40,448 bases of DNA, taken from Gemmatimonadota bacterium (GTDB lineage: Bacteria > JAAXHH01). The notes under the pieces are model-generated. The model had not been told where the DNA came from. It searched no databases and saw only the letters and a program-made list of their open reading frames with translations. Of the stretch, positions 16,779-24,675 are shown one piece after another. The position numbers and the translations under genes are program-made. Each line of letters starts with the position of its first letter. The first letter of the stretch is position 1. The DNA lies in the NCBI GenBank assembly GCA_009835325.1, contig VXWP01000027.1, positions 1-40,448 of the forward strand, written 5' to 3'.

Positions 16779-16793
16779 CGGCATGTTATTTGC
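16779..16793 (+). promoter_or_regulatory. Putative sigma-54 (-24/-12) promoter of the TonB-dependent receptor
   Basis: The element reads CGGCATGTTATTTGC. The GG at 16780-16781 and GC at 16792-16793 are separated by exactly 10 bp, as in the sigma-54 consensus TGGCAC-N5-TTGC; the -24 half deviates at two positions. It lies 51 nt before the receptor ATG and downstream of an NtrC-type regulator gene. The 215-nt intergenic region shows no convincing sigma-70 promoter. Confidence 0.5.
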
Positions 16794-16844
16794 GACCTGT
16801 CGGTAACGGATGATTGTATCGTACTCGAGAGGAACTGGAGGCCC

Positions 16845-19466
16845 ATGAAGCGCATCGCTTTGCTGATCATTCTTATATGCGGACTCGTCCCGGGTTCCGC
16901 CCTGGCCGTCACCTCCGGCAAGGTCACGGGGTTTGTACGGGACGCGGCGACCGGTGATCCGCTGGCCGGCGTCACGGTACGCGTAAAGGGTACCGAATCA
17001 CGGACCGTTTCCGGGTTGAACGGGGAGTATTTCATCCTCAACGTCCCCGTAGGCGCGTACCGGCTTGAAGTACAGATGATCGGCTACCTGCCCGTCCGCA
17101 CCCAGGTGCTGACCGTCAACAGCGACCGCACCACGCGGATCGACTTCGAGCTGGAAACGACCATGCTCGACCTGGCCGAACCCGTTACCATCACCGCGCG
17201 GAGGACGTCCGTCCGGTCGGACCTGACCGCTTCGAGTGAATTGATCGTCCCCCGGGAAATCGAGTCATTGCCCGTAACGGACCTGTCGGATCTGATATTT
17301 CTCCAGAACGGGGTGGTCCGGGACGCCGAGGGCGGCCTGCACGTGCGGGGCGGCCGGGCGAACGAGATCTCCTACTACGTGGACGGCGCCACCCTGGAGG
17401 ATCCCCTGCTGGGCGGCATGGGTACGCATATACCCCTGGCTTCGGTCGAGGAACTGGTGGTCAACCGGGGCGGCTTCAACGCGCAGTACGGGGAGGCCAT
17501 GTCGGGTGTCGTCAATATCGTGACCCGCGAGGGAAGCGGTCCCCTGTCGGGCACCTTCAGGGCCGCAACGACGCTGCAGTCCCAGTACGACCTGGAAGCG
17601 GGGAGTTACGACGAAACCGCGGCGGGACGGGGAGGGCGCCTGGAGGGGACGCTCAGTGGCGCGCTGCCCTGGTTCGGGAACCGTGGCGGCTATTTCCTTT
17701 CCGGCCAGGTCCTGAGCGACGGGCACCATATCCCCCACAACAGCCGTTCGCTGGCCACGGTGGCGGGAAACCTGGTGTTCAAGCCCTATCCCCTCATGAA
17801 GCTGAAGATCAGCGGTCACTACTTCCGCCAGCGCCATTTCCAGTATGACCATCGCAATCAGAACGGGCTTTCCTACGATTTCAATCCGGACGGACTTCCG
17901 GAAAGGCAGGCCGGCAGCCAGGCGCTCAACCTGTCGGTCAGCCAGAACATCAGTCCGCGACTCTTCTATACCGCACGGTTTTACAGGTATGCCACCAACA
18001 GCATCCTGTTTCCCACCATGCTGGCGGACAGATACTGGTCGGAGTGGCCGGGCTATTCGGTGGACGATCATGGTCAATACAACGGATCGATCTACGAGTC
18101 CACCCAGTTGCCTTCCGATCGATACGAGGGACTGCCGTTCACGGAAGGCAACGACTTCTTCCCGCTGTACCGGGACGCACGGGCAACCTATTACGGTGTA
18201 AGGGCTGACCTGAGCGGGCAGGCTACCTACTGGAACCAGGTCCGGGCGGGCGTCGAAGCGCAGTGGTACCGGCTGGACTGGAACGAGCGGTCGTTCCTGC
18301 AGGCCGTACCGCAGGGGCAGCGATACATCGTCAATCCCGTGGAAGGCGCCCTGTACTTTCAGAACAGGGTGGAGTTGAGCCGGTTGATCGTGGACGCCGG
18401 GCTCCGGATGGATTACCTGGACACGAGCCAGCGGTTTTTCGTCGATTTACCGTCGGGCCAGGCCGCGCAACGGGACAACTCGACCAAGTTACGGCTTAGC
18501 CCGCGTCTGGGCGTTTCCCATTCCTTCACGCCGCGGAGCCTGCTCCGGTTCAATTACGGATACTTCTACCAACCGCCGGAGTTCCGGCATGCCTATACGA
18601 ACCTGCGGCGCGACTTCAGCGGCGAATCCCCGCGCCTGGGGAATCCCGACCTGGCCCCCCAGAAGACCGTGGCCTATGAGTTCGGCCTCGAGCATATGCT
18701 GTCCGGGGACGTCCGCGTCGGGTTCACGGCCTCCTACAAGACCATCTCCAACCTGACGTCGACGGCGCAGGTCCAGTATCCCGGTGGGATGTATTACATC
18801 TTCAACAACGCGGATTTTGGTTCCGTGCGCAGCGTGGAACTGATCGTGAAACGGGACGTGACGCGCATGGTTTCCGGGTCCTTCAACTACACCTACTCCA
18901 TCGCCCGGGGCAGCGCGTCCACGCCCCAGGAGCACGCGGAGCAGGTCAGGCCGACCGGCTCCGCCGATCCCGCGGAGAGAGGCTATTTCCCGCTCGCCTT
19001 CGACCAGCGGCATACCTTGAAAGCCGTGGTGAACGTGCTCGCGCCCGAAACCGTGCAGCAGCGTGTACTGGGCGTACCGCTTAGGGGATGGGGGATGTCC
19101 CTGGTCGGTTATTTCGGCAGCGGCCTGCCCTACACGCCGACCAACGCCCTGCGCGAACGGACGGAAATCGAGCGGAACCAGGCGCGCCTGCCGGCCTTCG
19201 CCAACCTCGACTTGCGCCTGAGGAAGCGCTTCAGGGCCGGCCGGTTCGCCTACACGGTGTTCTCGGAAGTCCGGAACGTGTTCGACCGCCGGAACGTCGT
19301 CAGCGTCTACGCCAACACGGGCCGTCCGGGGGACGATGGATATACCCTGGAGTCGTTTACCGGCCGGTCGGATGAGTTTGTCCGGCTGCGGCGCCTTTTG
19401 AGCCTGGATCCCCAGCAGTACGCCCCGCCCCGGGAAATACGGTTCGGTTTCGAAATCAGTTTCTGA
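16845..19466 (+). CDS. TonB-dependent outer-membrane receptor with N-terminal carboxypeptidase-regulatory-like domain
   Basis: Outer-membrane active transporter of 873 residues. A signal peptide (MKRIALLIILICGLVPG, cleavage after ALA) is followed by a CarboxypepD_reg-like beta-sandwich (GKVTGFVRDAATGDPLAGVTVRVKG, about 23-110), a plug domain (IESLPVTDLSDLIFLQNGV, GGLHVRGGRANEISYYVDG, about 125-225) and a 22-strand-type barrel to the C-terminus, which ends in Phe as outer-membrane proteins do. GGAGG lies just before the chosen ATG; the frame is open much further upstream but without a signal peptide. This architecture is typical of Bacteroidota, Gemmatimonadota and relatives. No SusD partner follows. 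Substrate unknown; the upstream peptide-binding protein hints at peptides. Confidence 0.92.
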   Translation: MKRIALLIILICGLVPGSALAVTSGKVTGFVRDAATGDPLAGVTVRVKGTESRTVSGLNGEYFILNVPVGAYRLEVQMIGYLPVRTQVLTVNSDRTTRIDFELETTMLDLAEPVTITARRTSVRSDLTASSELIVPREIESLPVTDLSDLIFLQNGVVRDAEGGLHVRGGRANEISYYVDGATLEDPLLGGMGTHIPLASVEELVVNRGGFNAQYGEAMSGVVNIVTREGSGPLSGTFRAATTLQSQYDLEAGSYDETAAGRGGRLEGTLSGALPWFGNRGGYFLSGQVLSDGHHIPHNSRSLATVAGNLVFKPYPLMKLKISGHYFRQRHFQYDHRNQNGLSYDFNPDGLPERQAGSQALNLSVSQNISPRLFYTARFYRYATNSILFPTMLADRYWSEWPGYSVDDHGQYNGSIYESTQLPSDRYEGLPFTEGNDFFPLYRDARATYYGVRADLSGQATYWNQVRAGVEAQWYRLDWNERSFLQAVPQGQRYIVNPVEGALYFQNRVELSRLIVDAGLRMDYLDTSQRFFVDLPSGQAAQRDNSTKLRLSPRLGVSHSFTPRSLLRFNYGYFYQPPEFRHAYTNLRRDFSGESPRLGNPDLAPQKTVAYEFGLEHMLSGDVRVGFTASYKTISNLTSTAQVQYPGGMYYIFNNADFGSVRSVELIVKRDVTRMVSGSFNYTYSIARGSASTPQEHAEQVRPTGSADPAERGYFPLAFDQRHTLKAVVNVLAPETVQQRVLGVPLRGWGMSLVGYFGSGLPYTPTNALRERTEIERNQARLPAFANLDLRLRKRFRAGRFAYTVFSEVRNVFDRRNVVSVYANTGRPGDDGYTLESFTGRSDEFVRLRRLLSLDPQQYAPPREIRFGFEISF

Positions 19467-19476
19467 AGTCTCGGCC

Positions 19477-19878
19477 TCAGAGCGGCTTCGCCCGTTGCAC
19501 CAGTTGCAGCGGTGCGCCTTCCGGATCGCGGAAGAAGAGCAGGATGTTCTGCCCGGCCCGGACCGGCGGACCTTCCAGCTTAACACCCTTCGATTCCAGC
19601 ACGGAAACAGCTTCGTCCATGTCATCCACGTTGAAGGCGATATGCACGTGGGCGGTCCGGATGTCGGCGAGTTGCGTGTCATCTCCTTCGGGCATGGAAA
19701 TGATCTCGATGAAACAGGTGCCGGCGGGATCGCGGACGAAGTAGTAATTCGCGTCGCTTCCCGGGTTGTTGAACTTGAGCGCGATTTCGAAGCCCAGCAC
19801 GTCGCAGTACCATTTCGCCGCGGCGTCCGTGTCCCGGTAGGCCACGGCTACATGCTCCAGTGAACGTATCTTTACCAA
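19477..19878 (-). CDS. VOC family (glyoxalase/dioxygenase-fold) protein
   Basis: A 133-residue single-unit vicinal-oxygen-chelate protein made of two beta-alpha-beta-beta-beta modules. Likely metal ligands are His9 (LEHVAV), Glu in CFIEII and His in HVHIAF; the final position has Gln (PLQLVQ) instead of the usual Glu. Relatives include methylmalonyl-CoA epimerase, glyoxalase I and fosfomycin-resistance proteins, and sequence alone does not choose between them. It lies 18 nt downstream of the RNase gene on the same strand, so they are probably co-transcribed, and it converges on the TonB receptor gene with a 10-nt gap. Confidence 0.85.
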   Translation of the reverse strand: MVKIRSLEHVAVAYRDTDAAAKWYCDVLGFEIALKFNNPGSDANYYFVRDPAGTCFIEIISMPEGDDTQLADIRTAHVHIAFNVDDMDEAVSVLESKGVKLEGPPVRAGQNILLFFRDPEGAPLQLVQRAKPL

Positions 19879-19896
19879 GGAAATGCTCCTTCCTGT

Positions 19897-21927
19897 TCAG
19901 GATTGATCTGTAACCTGCCGCAATCTCAGCGTTCCCGACCACGGGTCGATTGCGACGGGACTCAACATTATTTCTTCACCCGGTGAAGGCCTGCCCTCCG
20001 CCTTGACCGCCATCCTCGTTCCGAAATCCGGAAACTCGACCAGGATGTTCCGTTCCCGCGTCTCGAGGACGATCGCCCTGATGTGGACGTCTTTCTGTTG
20101 CTCGAGGTGCTTGAGCAACCAGTACCATTCCCGCCTGGCCTGGATCTTGTTCAGTATCCTGCTGCGTTCGAGGGCGGACAGTTCATCCATCATTTCTTCG
20201 GCGTCGTAGGCCGGGGGGCCTTCCGCCAGGGCCGTCCGCAACTGCCGCTGAAGGACCAGGTCGGCGTACCGCCGGATCGGCGACGTGATCTGGCAGTAGG
20301 TGTCTACGCCCAGCGTGGCGTGCGGACGGGACTTCAGGCTGAGTTCGAGCGGCTTCATTCTTCTCAGTACCAGGAAGCGCCAGACCGCATCGTGCTCCGC
20401 CTGTTCAAGGTCGCCCAGGTCGGTCTCGGCCTGGGTACGGTAAATCGCGGGTATGTCGCGGCCGGCCAGGTACGCCGCGGCGGTCCGGTTGGCGAGGATC
20501 ATCAGTTCCGACACGATGTGTTCGGACCGGGTGGAAGTGTCCCGAAGCACGATCCGGATACGCTTCTCGCCGTCCACTTTGATCGAGACTACGCTGCGTT
20601 CCAGGTCGACCGCGCCCTGGTCGATGCGACGCTGGTAAAAGACGTCCACCGCCTGGTTCAGGATCTGCAGCACTTCGGCGTAGGGTTGCTCGATCGTACC
20701 CAGCAGCCGGTTGGCTTCGTCGTAGGACAGCCTCGCCCGGTTGACGATCAGGGACGGCATGATCCGGGAATCCAGCAGTTCGAATTCCGAAGACAGCGTG
20801 AAGAAGAAACTGATGGCACAACGCCGTTCGCCCTCGAGCAACGCACAGTGGTCCTGCGAGAGGTTGGCGGGCAGCATGGGTATGTGCCGATCCGGCAGGT
20901 AGACGGACGACATCCTTTCCCGCGCCGCGAGGTCCAGGACCGAATCCCGGGGCACGAGGTCCGCCACGTCGGTGATATGCACGCCGATCCGGTAGCCGTC
21001 CTCGGTCCGTTCCGCGGAGAGGGCGTCGTCTATATCCTGGGTGGATGCATCGTCAATCGACAGGATCGGCAACCCGGTCAGATCTTCCCGGCCGGATTCG
21101 GAGGATCGGCAACCCGCGGCGTAATCGAGGACCTCGTCGGAAAACTCGGTCGGTATCTCGTAACGCAGCAGATCGAGATTTTCGTCTTCGTCCCAGAACC
21201 CCTTTCGTACCATGACTTCAAAAACGGATCGCTGCGGATCGCCGCCGGCCAGGGTGGGCATTTCCTTCAGCAGGCTGCGCACCTGGTCGATCGCGGCGTA
21301 TTCGTCGCCCTGAATGACGAAATCCCGGAGGTGGGACAACCAGCGCTTCTGGCGGTTCGTCAGGGACTGAAGGTCCTGTTGCGTTTCGTCCGCGAGCCAG
21401 CGGTCGAACCCTTCCCGCTCGGTGCTCACGGCGCGCTGGCGGGCCTCTTTGTCCAGGATGCTTCTGACCTGGTCGGTCGTGCGGGACGTGAAGCCGTTGT
21501 CCCGTTCGCAGAAGTACAGGCACTGGCGGCTCAGGTGCAGCTGCATGGCCGCACGCTGCTCGGGCGAGCCGGGTTCGCCCCAGTACAGTTCACCGATGTC
21601 TTCCGAGGTGAATACGTTGGGATCGTCTTTGAGGATGTCCCAGACCTCTTCAAGGTCTAAGGAAAGGGCCTGGTCCTCGATTTCCCGCCGGACGGCCAGC
21701 ATTTCCGGAAGGTCGCGGACCCGGATATCGGTATAGCGCACGATGGGATCGGTGGAGATGTCCATGACCCGGTTGGCCGAGGTCGCCACCTTGAGTTTCT
21801 TCCTGGAAACCGCCTGGAGCATACCTATCTGAATGTCCCCGCGATGACGGAAGATGATCAGGTCGCCGATATGCACGGAGTGCTCTTTTCTTTCGGATTC
21901 AAGCCGTTTGAACACGCGTGTTTTCAT
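19897..21927 (-). CDS. RNB-domain 3'-5' exoribonuclease (RNase II/R family)
   Basis: Exoribonuclease degrading RNA from the 3' end. The catalytic RNB domain begins near PILSIDDASTQDIDDALS, which contains the four conserved Asp residues (DxxxxxDxDD pattern), and continues with HITDVADLV, YLPDRHIPMLP, ALLEGERRCAISF and the ITSPIRRYADLVLQRQL motif. The start is set at the ATG at 21927, which has AGGA 8 nt upstream; an upstream in-frame codon at 21999 adds 24 residues with no support. That gives 676 residues. The N-terminal region (HIGDLIIFRHRGDIQIG) is a small beta-barrel unlike the double cold-shock domains of E. coli RNase R, and resembles RNase II-like proteins of cyanobacteria, chloroplasts and Deinococcus. 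The C-terminal S1-like domain is short. Confidence 0.9.
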   Translation of the reverse strand: MKTRVFKRLESERKEHSVHIGDLIIFRHRGDIQIGMLQAVSRKKLKVATSANRVMDISTDPIVRYTDIRVRDLPEMLAVRREIEDQALSLDLEEVWDILKDDPNVFTSEDIGELYWGEPGSPEQRAAMQLHLSRQCLYFCERDNGFTSRTTDQVRSILDKEARQRAVSTEREGFDRWLADETQQDLQSLTNRQKRWLSHLRDFVIQGDEYAAIDQVRSLLKEMPTLAGGDPQRSVFEVMVRKGFWDEDENLDLLRYEIPTEFSDEVLDYAAGCRSSESGREDLTGLPILSIDDASTQDIDDALSAERTEDGYRIGVHITDVADLVPRDSVLDLAARERMSSVYLPDRHIPMLPANLSQDHCALLEGERRCAISFFFTLSSEFELLDSRIMPSLIVNRARLSYDEANRLLGTIEQPYAEVLQILNQAVDVFYQRRIDQGAVDLERSVVSIKVDGEKRIRIVLRDTSTRSEHIVSELMILANRTAAAYLAGRDIPAIYRTQAETDLGDLEQAEHDAVWRFLVLRRMKPLELSLKSRPHATLGVDTYCQITSPIRRYADLVLQRQLRTALAEGPPAYDAEEMMDELSALERSRILNKIQARREWYWLLKHLEQQKDVHIRAIVLETRERNILVEFPDFGTRMAVKAEGRPSPGEEIMLSPVAIDPWSGTLRLRQVTDQS

Positions 21928-21989
21928 GCATTTATCCTGTGCCCGGACCGGGTCGAAGTCAAGCGAATTCACGGCGGGCGGGTAACCGG

Positions 21990-22018
21990 TTGACTTCATC
22001 CCGCCGATGGGATATCAT
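21990..22018 (+). promoter_or_regulatory. Sigma-70-type promoter of the MBL-fold hydrolase gene
   Basis: TTGACT (21990-21995), exactly 17 bp, TATCAT (22013-22018). The start near 22025 excludes the in-frame codon at 22007 and supports the ATG at 22130. Confidence 0.55.
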
Positions 22019-22129
22019 GCGGGAACCGAGTTGCAACGGCTCGGGGCGCAGGCGATTCGAATGGTACGGGACGTTCATAAATGGACGCGGACTTTGATTC
22101 AGGACCAGGTCGATTCGAAAGGGACGAGG

Positions 22130-22768
22130 ATGATATTCGAACAGATCGAGAACGGGGGCGACCGGAACTTCGGTTACCTGGTGGCCGACGAGGAAACCCG
22201 GAAGGCGGCGGCGGTCGACCCCTCCTACCGGCCCGAATACTACATACGCCGCGCGGGCGAACTGGACGTGGAACTAACCTGCATCATCTGCACGCATTCC
22301 CACCATGACCACGTGAACGGCAACGACCACCTGATCGAGGAACTGGGCCTCGACGTGGTAATGTACCGGGACGCGGAGTATTTCTATGATATTGAAGTCA
22401 AGGATGGGGAGATCTTCCGGCTGGGTGAACTCGAGCTGGCCGTGATCCACACCCCCGGCCACTGCGAGGACGGCATGTGCCTCCTGGCGGAAGACAAGCT
22501 GATTACCGGGGATACGCTCTTCGTGGGCAAGGTGGGCGGCACGGCCACCGAAGAAGAAGCGCGGAAGGAATTCGACAGCCTGCGGCGCCTGATGGAGCTG
22601 GACGACGAAACCGGGGTCTACCCGGGTCATGACTTCGGGGTAAAGCCCACTTCGACAATCGGTTACGAGCGAAACAACAATCCGTTCATCCTGCAGCCCA
22701 CCTTCGCGGATTTCCTGCATCTCAAGGAAAACTGGCTCGCCTACAAGGAACGGCACAACATCCCGTAG
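22130..22768 (+). CDS. MBL-fold metallo-hydrolase (glyoxalase II / persulfide dioxygenase-like)
   Basis: A 212-residue metallo-beta-lactamase-fold hydrolase. The metal site is complete: THSHHDH (55-61), His111 in TPGHCEDG, Asp128 in TGDTLFVG and the YPGHD His near the C-terminus. The TPGHCEDGMC and GDTLFVGKVGGT segments are typical of glyoxalase II-like and ETHE1-like enzymes acting on glutathione or thiol esters. The start at 22130 follows AGGG 6 nt upstream and lies downstream of the predicted promoter; it begins right at the fold (MIFEQIENGGDRNFGYLV). It is divergent from the RNase gene. Substrate undetermined. Confidence 0.88.
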   Translation: MIFEQIENGGDRNFGYLVADEETRKAAAVDPSYRPEYYIRRAGELDVELTCIICTHSHHDHVNGNDHLIEELGLDVVMYRDAEYFYDIEVKDGEIFRLGELELAVIHTPGHCEDGMCLLAEDKLITGDTLFVGKVGGTATEEEARKEFDSLRRLMELDDETGVYPGHDFGVKPTSTIGYERNNNPFILQPTFADFLHLKENWLAYKERHNIP

Positions 22769-22772
22769 ATCT

Positions 22773-22828
22773 CCGCGAGATCCGGATCATCGCTCGATCC
22801 GGGTCGCCCCGCGAGATCCGTATCACCG
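22773..22828. repeat. 20-bp direct repeat and hairpin between convergent genes
   Basis: CCGCGAGATCCGGATCATCG (22773-22792) recurs as CCGCGAGATCCGTATCACCG (22809-22828), with two mismatches and a 36-bp period. Within it CCGGATC (22782-22788) and GATCCGG (22796-22802) form a perfect 7-bp stem that could act as a bidirectional terminator. The second copy overlaps the 3' end of the aminotransferase gene. Confidence 0.6.
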
Positions 22829-24055
22829 CACCCGTTCCAGCGCCGATGCGACCTTCCGCACCGCGCCGGCCACGTCGTCGATATCCCCGTCGGTATATTG
22901 TTCGTTGAAGGAGAGCATCACGAGTTGTCCGAGCAATTCGCGGGTGCTCGGACACAGTTCGTCCGCATGCTCGAAGGTGCGGTCCGTGTACGGGCTGTAG
23001 AAGGGGAAACGGGAGTTCCCGTAGGTCCGGTGGTCCGTGAGCGCCGCCGAACACTGAAAAATCGGATCGCCGATGTACCCGGCACTCGCCCCGATTCCTT
23101 CGGCGTTCAACGCTCTGGCGAAAGTTTCATTCGAATACCCGGTGACCCGCATCGGGTAGGACCAGTAACTGTGCGTTGCGCCCGGCGTCACCGGCGCCGG
23201 CACGATGCCGTCGAGGTGTTGGATCCCCTTTGACAGCCGGCCGCCAAGCCGGTTCCTCGATGCAACGACCCGGCCGACTTTTTCCAGCTGGGCCAGTCCC
23301 ACCGCGGAATGCAGTTCCGTGATTCGGAAGTTCATGCCCAGCGGTCCGTACATGCGCGATCCTGCCCGATCCCGGTCGTAGTGCTTGTCCGCGAAGCTCC
23401 GCATGCAGCGGCCCAGGGCGTCGTCGTCCGTGATGGTCATGCCGCCGTCCCCGGTGGTCATGTGCTTCGACTGCTGGAAACTGAAGCAGCCGATGTCCCC
23501 GAAGGTGCCCAGCAGCCGTCCCCGGTAACGCGTCAGGTGAGCCTGGCAGCAGTCCTCGATGAGCGGAATCCCCATGCGGCGCGAGATCTCCGCCAGGGCC
23601 TCCATCCGGCAGGCGTTGCCGAAGAGGTGTATGGCGATGATCGCCCGCGTTCGCGGCGTGATGAGCCGTTCGACGTCCTCCGGGTCCACGGTAAGTGTCT
23701 CCGGATCCGTGTCCGCGAAGACCGGCACGGCGTTCTGGTACAGGATGGGGATGATTGTGCCCAGGTCGGTGATCGCGCTCGTGATGATCTCGTCCCCGGG
23801 TTCCGGGTCTACCGCGCCGATGGCGACATGCAGGGCCGCGGTCCCCGACGTGGATCCGATGGCGTGCTTCGCACCGTAGGTTTCGGCGAAACGGCTTTCG
23901 AACAGCGGGGTGAGTTCGCCACCCCACCGAAAGAGATTCTGGGAACGCAGCGCTTTCGTGACGAGTCGTATTTCTTCGTCGCCGAAGGGCGTCCGGGTGG
24001 GAAAGGGGCGGGAGTCCGTATCCCGGTAGGGCGATCCGCCGTGGAGGGCTAACAT
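22823..24055 (-). CDS. DegT/DnrJ/EryC1/StrS family PLP aminotransferase
   Basis: A 410-residue sugar or cyclitol aminotransferase-type protein. The PLP lysine is Lys197 in FSFQQSKHMTTGDGG, with IEDCCQAH (pyridine-N contact Asp) and GSTSGTAALHVAI (phosphate loop) at the usual spacing, and MNFRITELHSAVGLAQLEKV as the family's conserved C-terminal core motif. Members act on nucleotide keto-sugars, scyllo-inosose or in AHBA synthesis. It follows the GNAT gene with only 3 nt between stop and start (TAGCCCATG), so these two work from one transcript. A transaminase plus N-acyltransferase pair is the usual route to an N-acylated amino sugar, but no sugar-nucleotide dehydratase is nearby. Confidence 0.9.
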   Translation of the reverse strand: MLALHGGSPYRDTDSRPFPTRTPFGDEEIRLVTKALRSQNLFRWGGELTPLFESRFAETYGAKHAIGSTSGTAALHVAIGAVDPEPGDEIITSAITDLGTIIPILYQNAVPVFADTDPETLTVDPEDVERLITPRTRAIIAIHLFGNACRMEALAEISRRMGIPLIEDCCQAHLTRYRGRLLGTFGDIGCFSFQQSKHMTTGDGGMTITDDDALGRCMRSFADKHYDRDRAGSRMYGPLGMNFRITELHSAVGLAQLEKVGRVVASRNRLGGRLSKGIQHLDGIVPAPVTPGATHSYWSYPMRVTGYSNETFARALNAEGIGASAGYIGDPIFQCSAALTDHRTYGNSRFPFYSPYTDRTFEHADELCPSTRELLGQLVMLSFNEQYTDGDIDDVAGAVRKVASALERVR

Positions 24056-24058
24056 GGG

Positions 24059-24610
24059 CTAAAGATCCACCCGATACCGGCACTTCCACTTCGTGTCCCA
24101 CCGGTAAAGCGGATCGGTCGGGGGAATCGGGACGGTCTCCACCAGCGTGGAACCGATGATCTCGCAGGTCCTTCTGGACGCCGTGTTCTCCGGATTGCAG
24201 GTGATCCAGAGCGGGTTGATCCCGTGTGCCCGGGCGAGCGGCAGGATGAGCAGGCAACTGCGGGCGGCCAGCCGGCGGCCTCGATAGGGCGGGTCCACGG
24301 AGTATCCGATGTGGCCGGCGTACTTTTCGATGTGCTCCGTGTTGCCTATGCGCAAGGACAGCCTTCCCATCACGGTTGCCGGTTGGTCCGGTTTGTCCGG
24401 TCCTTCGATTGTATCCGGGCCGGTCGCCCGCACCATGTCGAAGATGTACTCGGGAACGATGCCGCGCCGCGCGTCGCCCGGCAGCGTCCCGTGGAGCCGC
24501 AACCGCAGATCCCCGTCCACAAGCACGCCCGGGTCGCGAAATTGAAACGGGACGTCCTCGACCTTGAATCGGTTCCTGAGCGTGGCAAAAAACAAACTGA
24601 AGTTTTTCAT
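24059..24610 (-). CDS. GNAT family N-acyltransferase
   Basis: A 183-residue acetyltransferase-fold protein. The acetyl-CoA loop is seen as GYSVDPPYRGRRLAARSCLLILPLARAHG, followed by ITCNPENTASRRTCEIIG, the motif B segment common to RimJ-like and Nat-like GNATs. The C-terminal tail (YRWDTKWKCRYRVDL) is not typical and may contact substrate. It sits between ahcY (65 nt upstream) and the DegT aminotransferase (3 nt downstream), all on the minus strand. The start codon has no clear ribosome site, and a stable hairpin (24619-24661) ends 8 nt before it. Substrate unknown; an amino sugar made by the neighbouring aminotransferase is a reasonable guess. Confidence 0.8.
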   Translation of the reverse strand: MKNFSLFFATLRNRFKVEDVPFQFRDPGVLVDGDLRLRLHGTLPGDARRGIVPEYIFDMVRATGPDTIEGPDKPDQPATVMGRLSLRIGNTEHIEKYAGHIGYSVDPPYRGRRLAARSCLLILPLARAHGINPLWITCNPENTASRRTCEIIGSTLVETVPIPPTDPLYRWDTKWKCRYRVDL

Positions 24611-24618
24611 CGAGAACG

Positions 24619-24661
24619 GTGGACATCCCCCGCGACTTCACGGGGAAGGCTGATGGTCCAC
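24619..24661 (-). repeat. Nested inverted repeat between ahcY and the GNAT gene
   Basis: GTGGAC (24619-24624) pairs with GTCCAC (24656-24661), and inside it CCCCG (24628-24632) pairs with CGGGG (24641-24645). The structure ends 8 nt before the GNAT ATG and lacks a T-run. It could lower translation or mark a processing site. Confidence 0.45.
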
Positions 24662-24675
24662 GCCCCTTCTGCCCG

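Noticed and set aside
16287-16844. A 186-codon N-terminal extension of the TonB receptor frame
   Set aside because: It overlaps the glycosyltransferase gene, would hide the signal peptide, and the GGAGG and ATG at 16845 are clear.
22007-22129. Longer N-terminus for the MBL-fold hydrolase
   Set aside because: The upstream start would overlap the -10 region of the predicted promoter, and the extra residues are not part of the fold.
23127-24641. A 504-codon minus-strand frame over the aminotransferase and GNAT genes
   Set aside because: It is in another frame of the same strand, rich in Arg, Gly and Pro with no motifs, while the overlapping frames carry clear family signatures.
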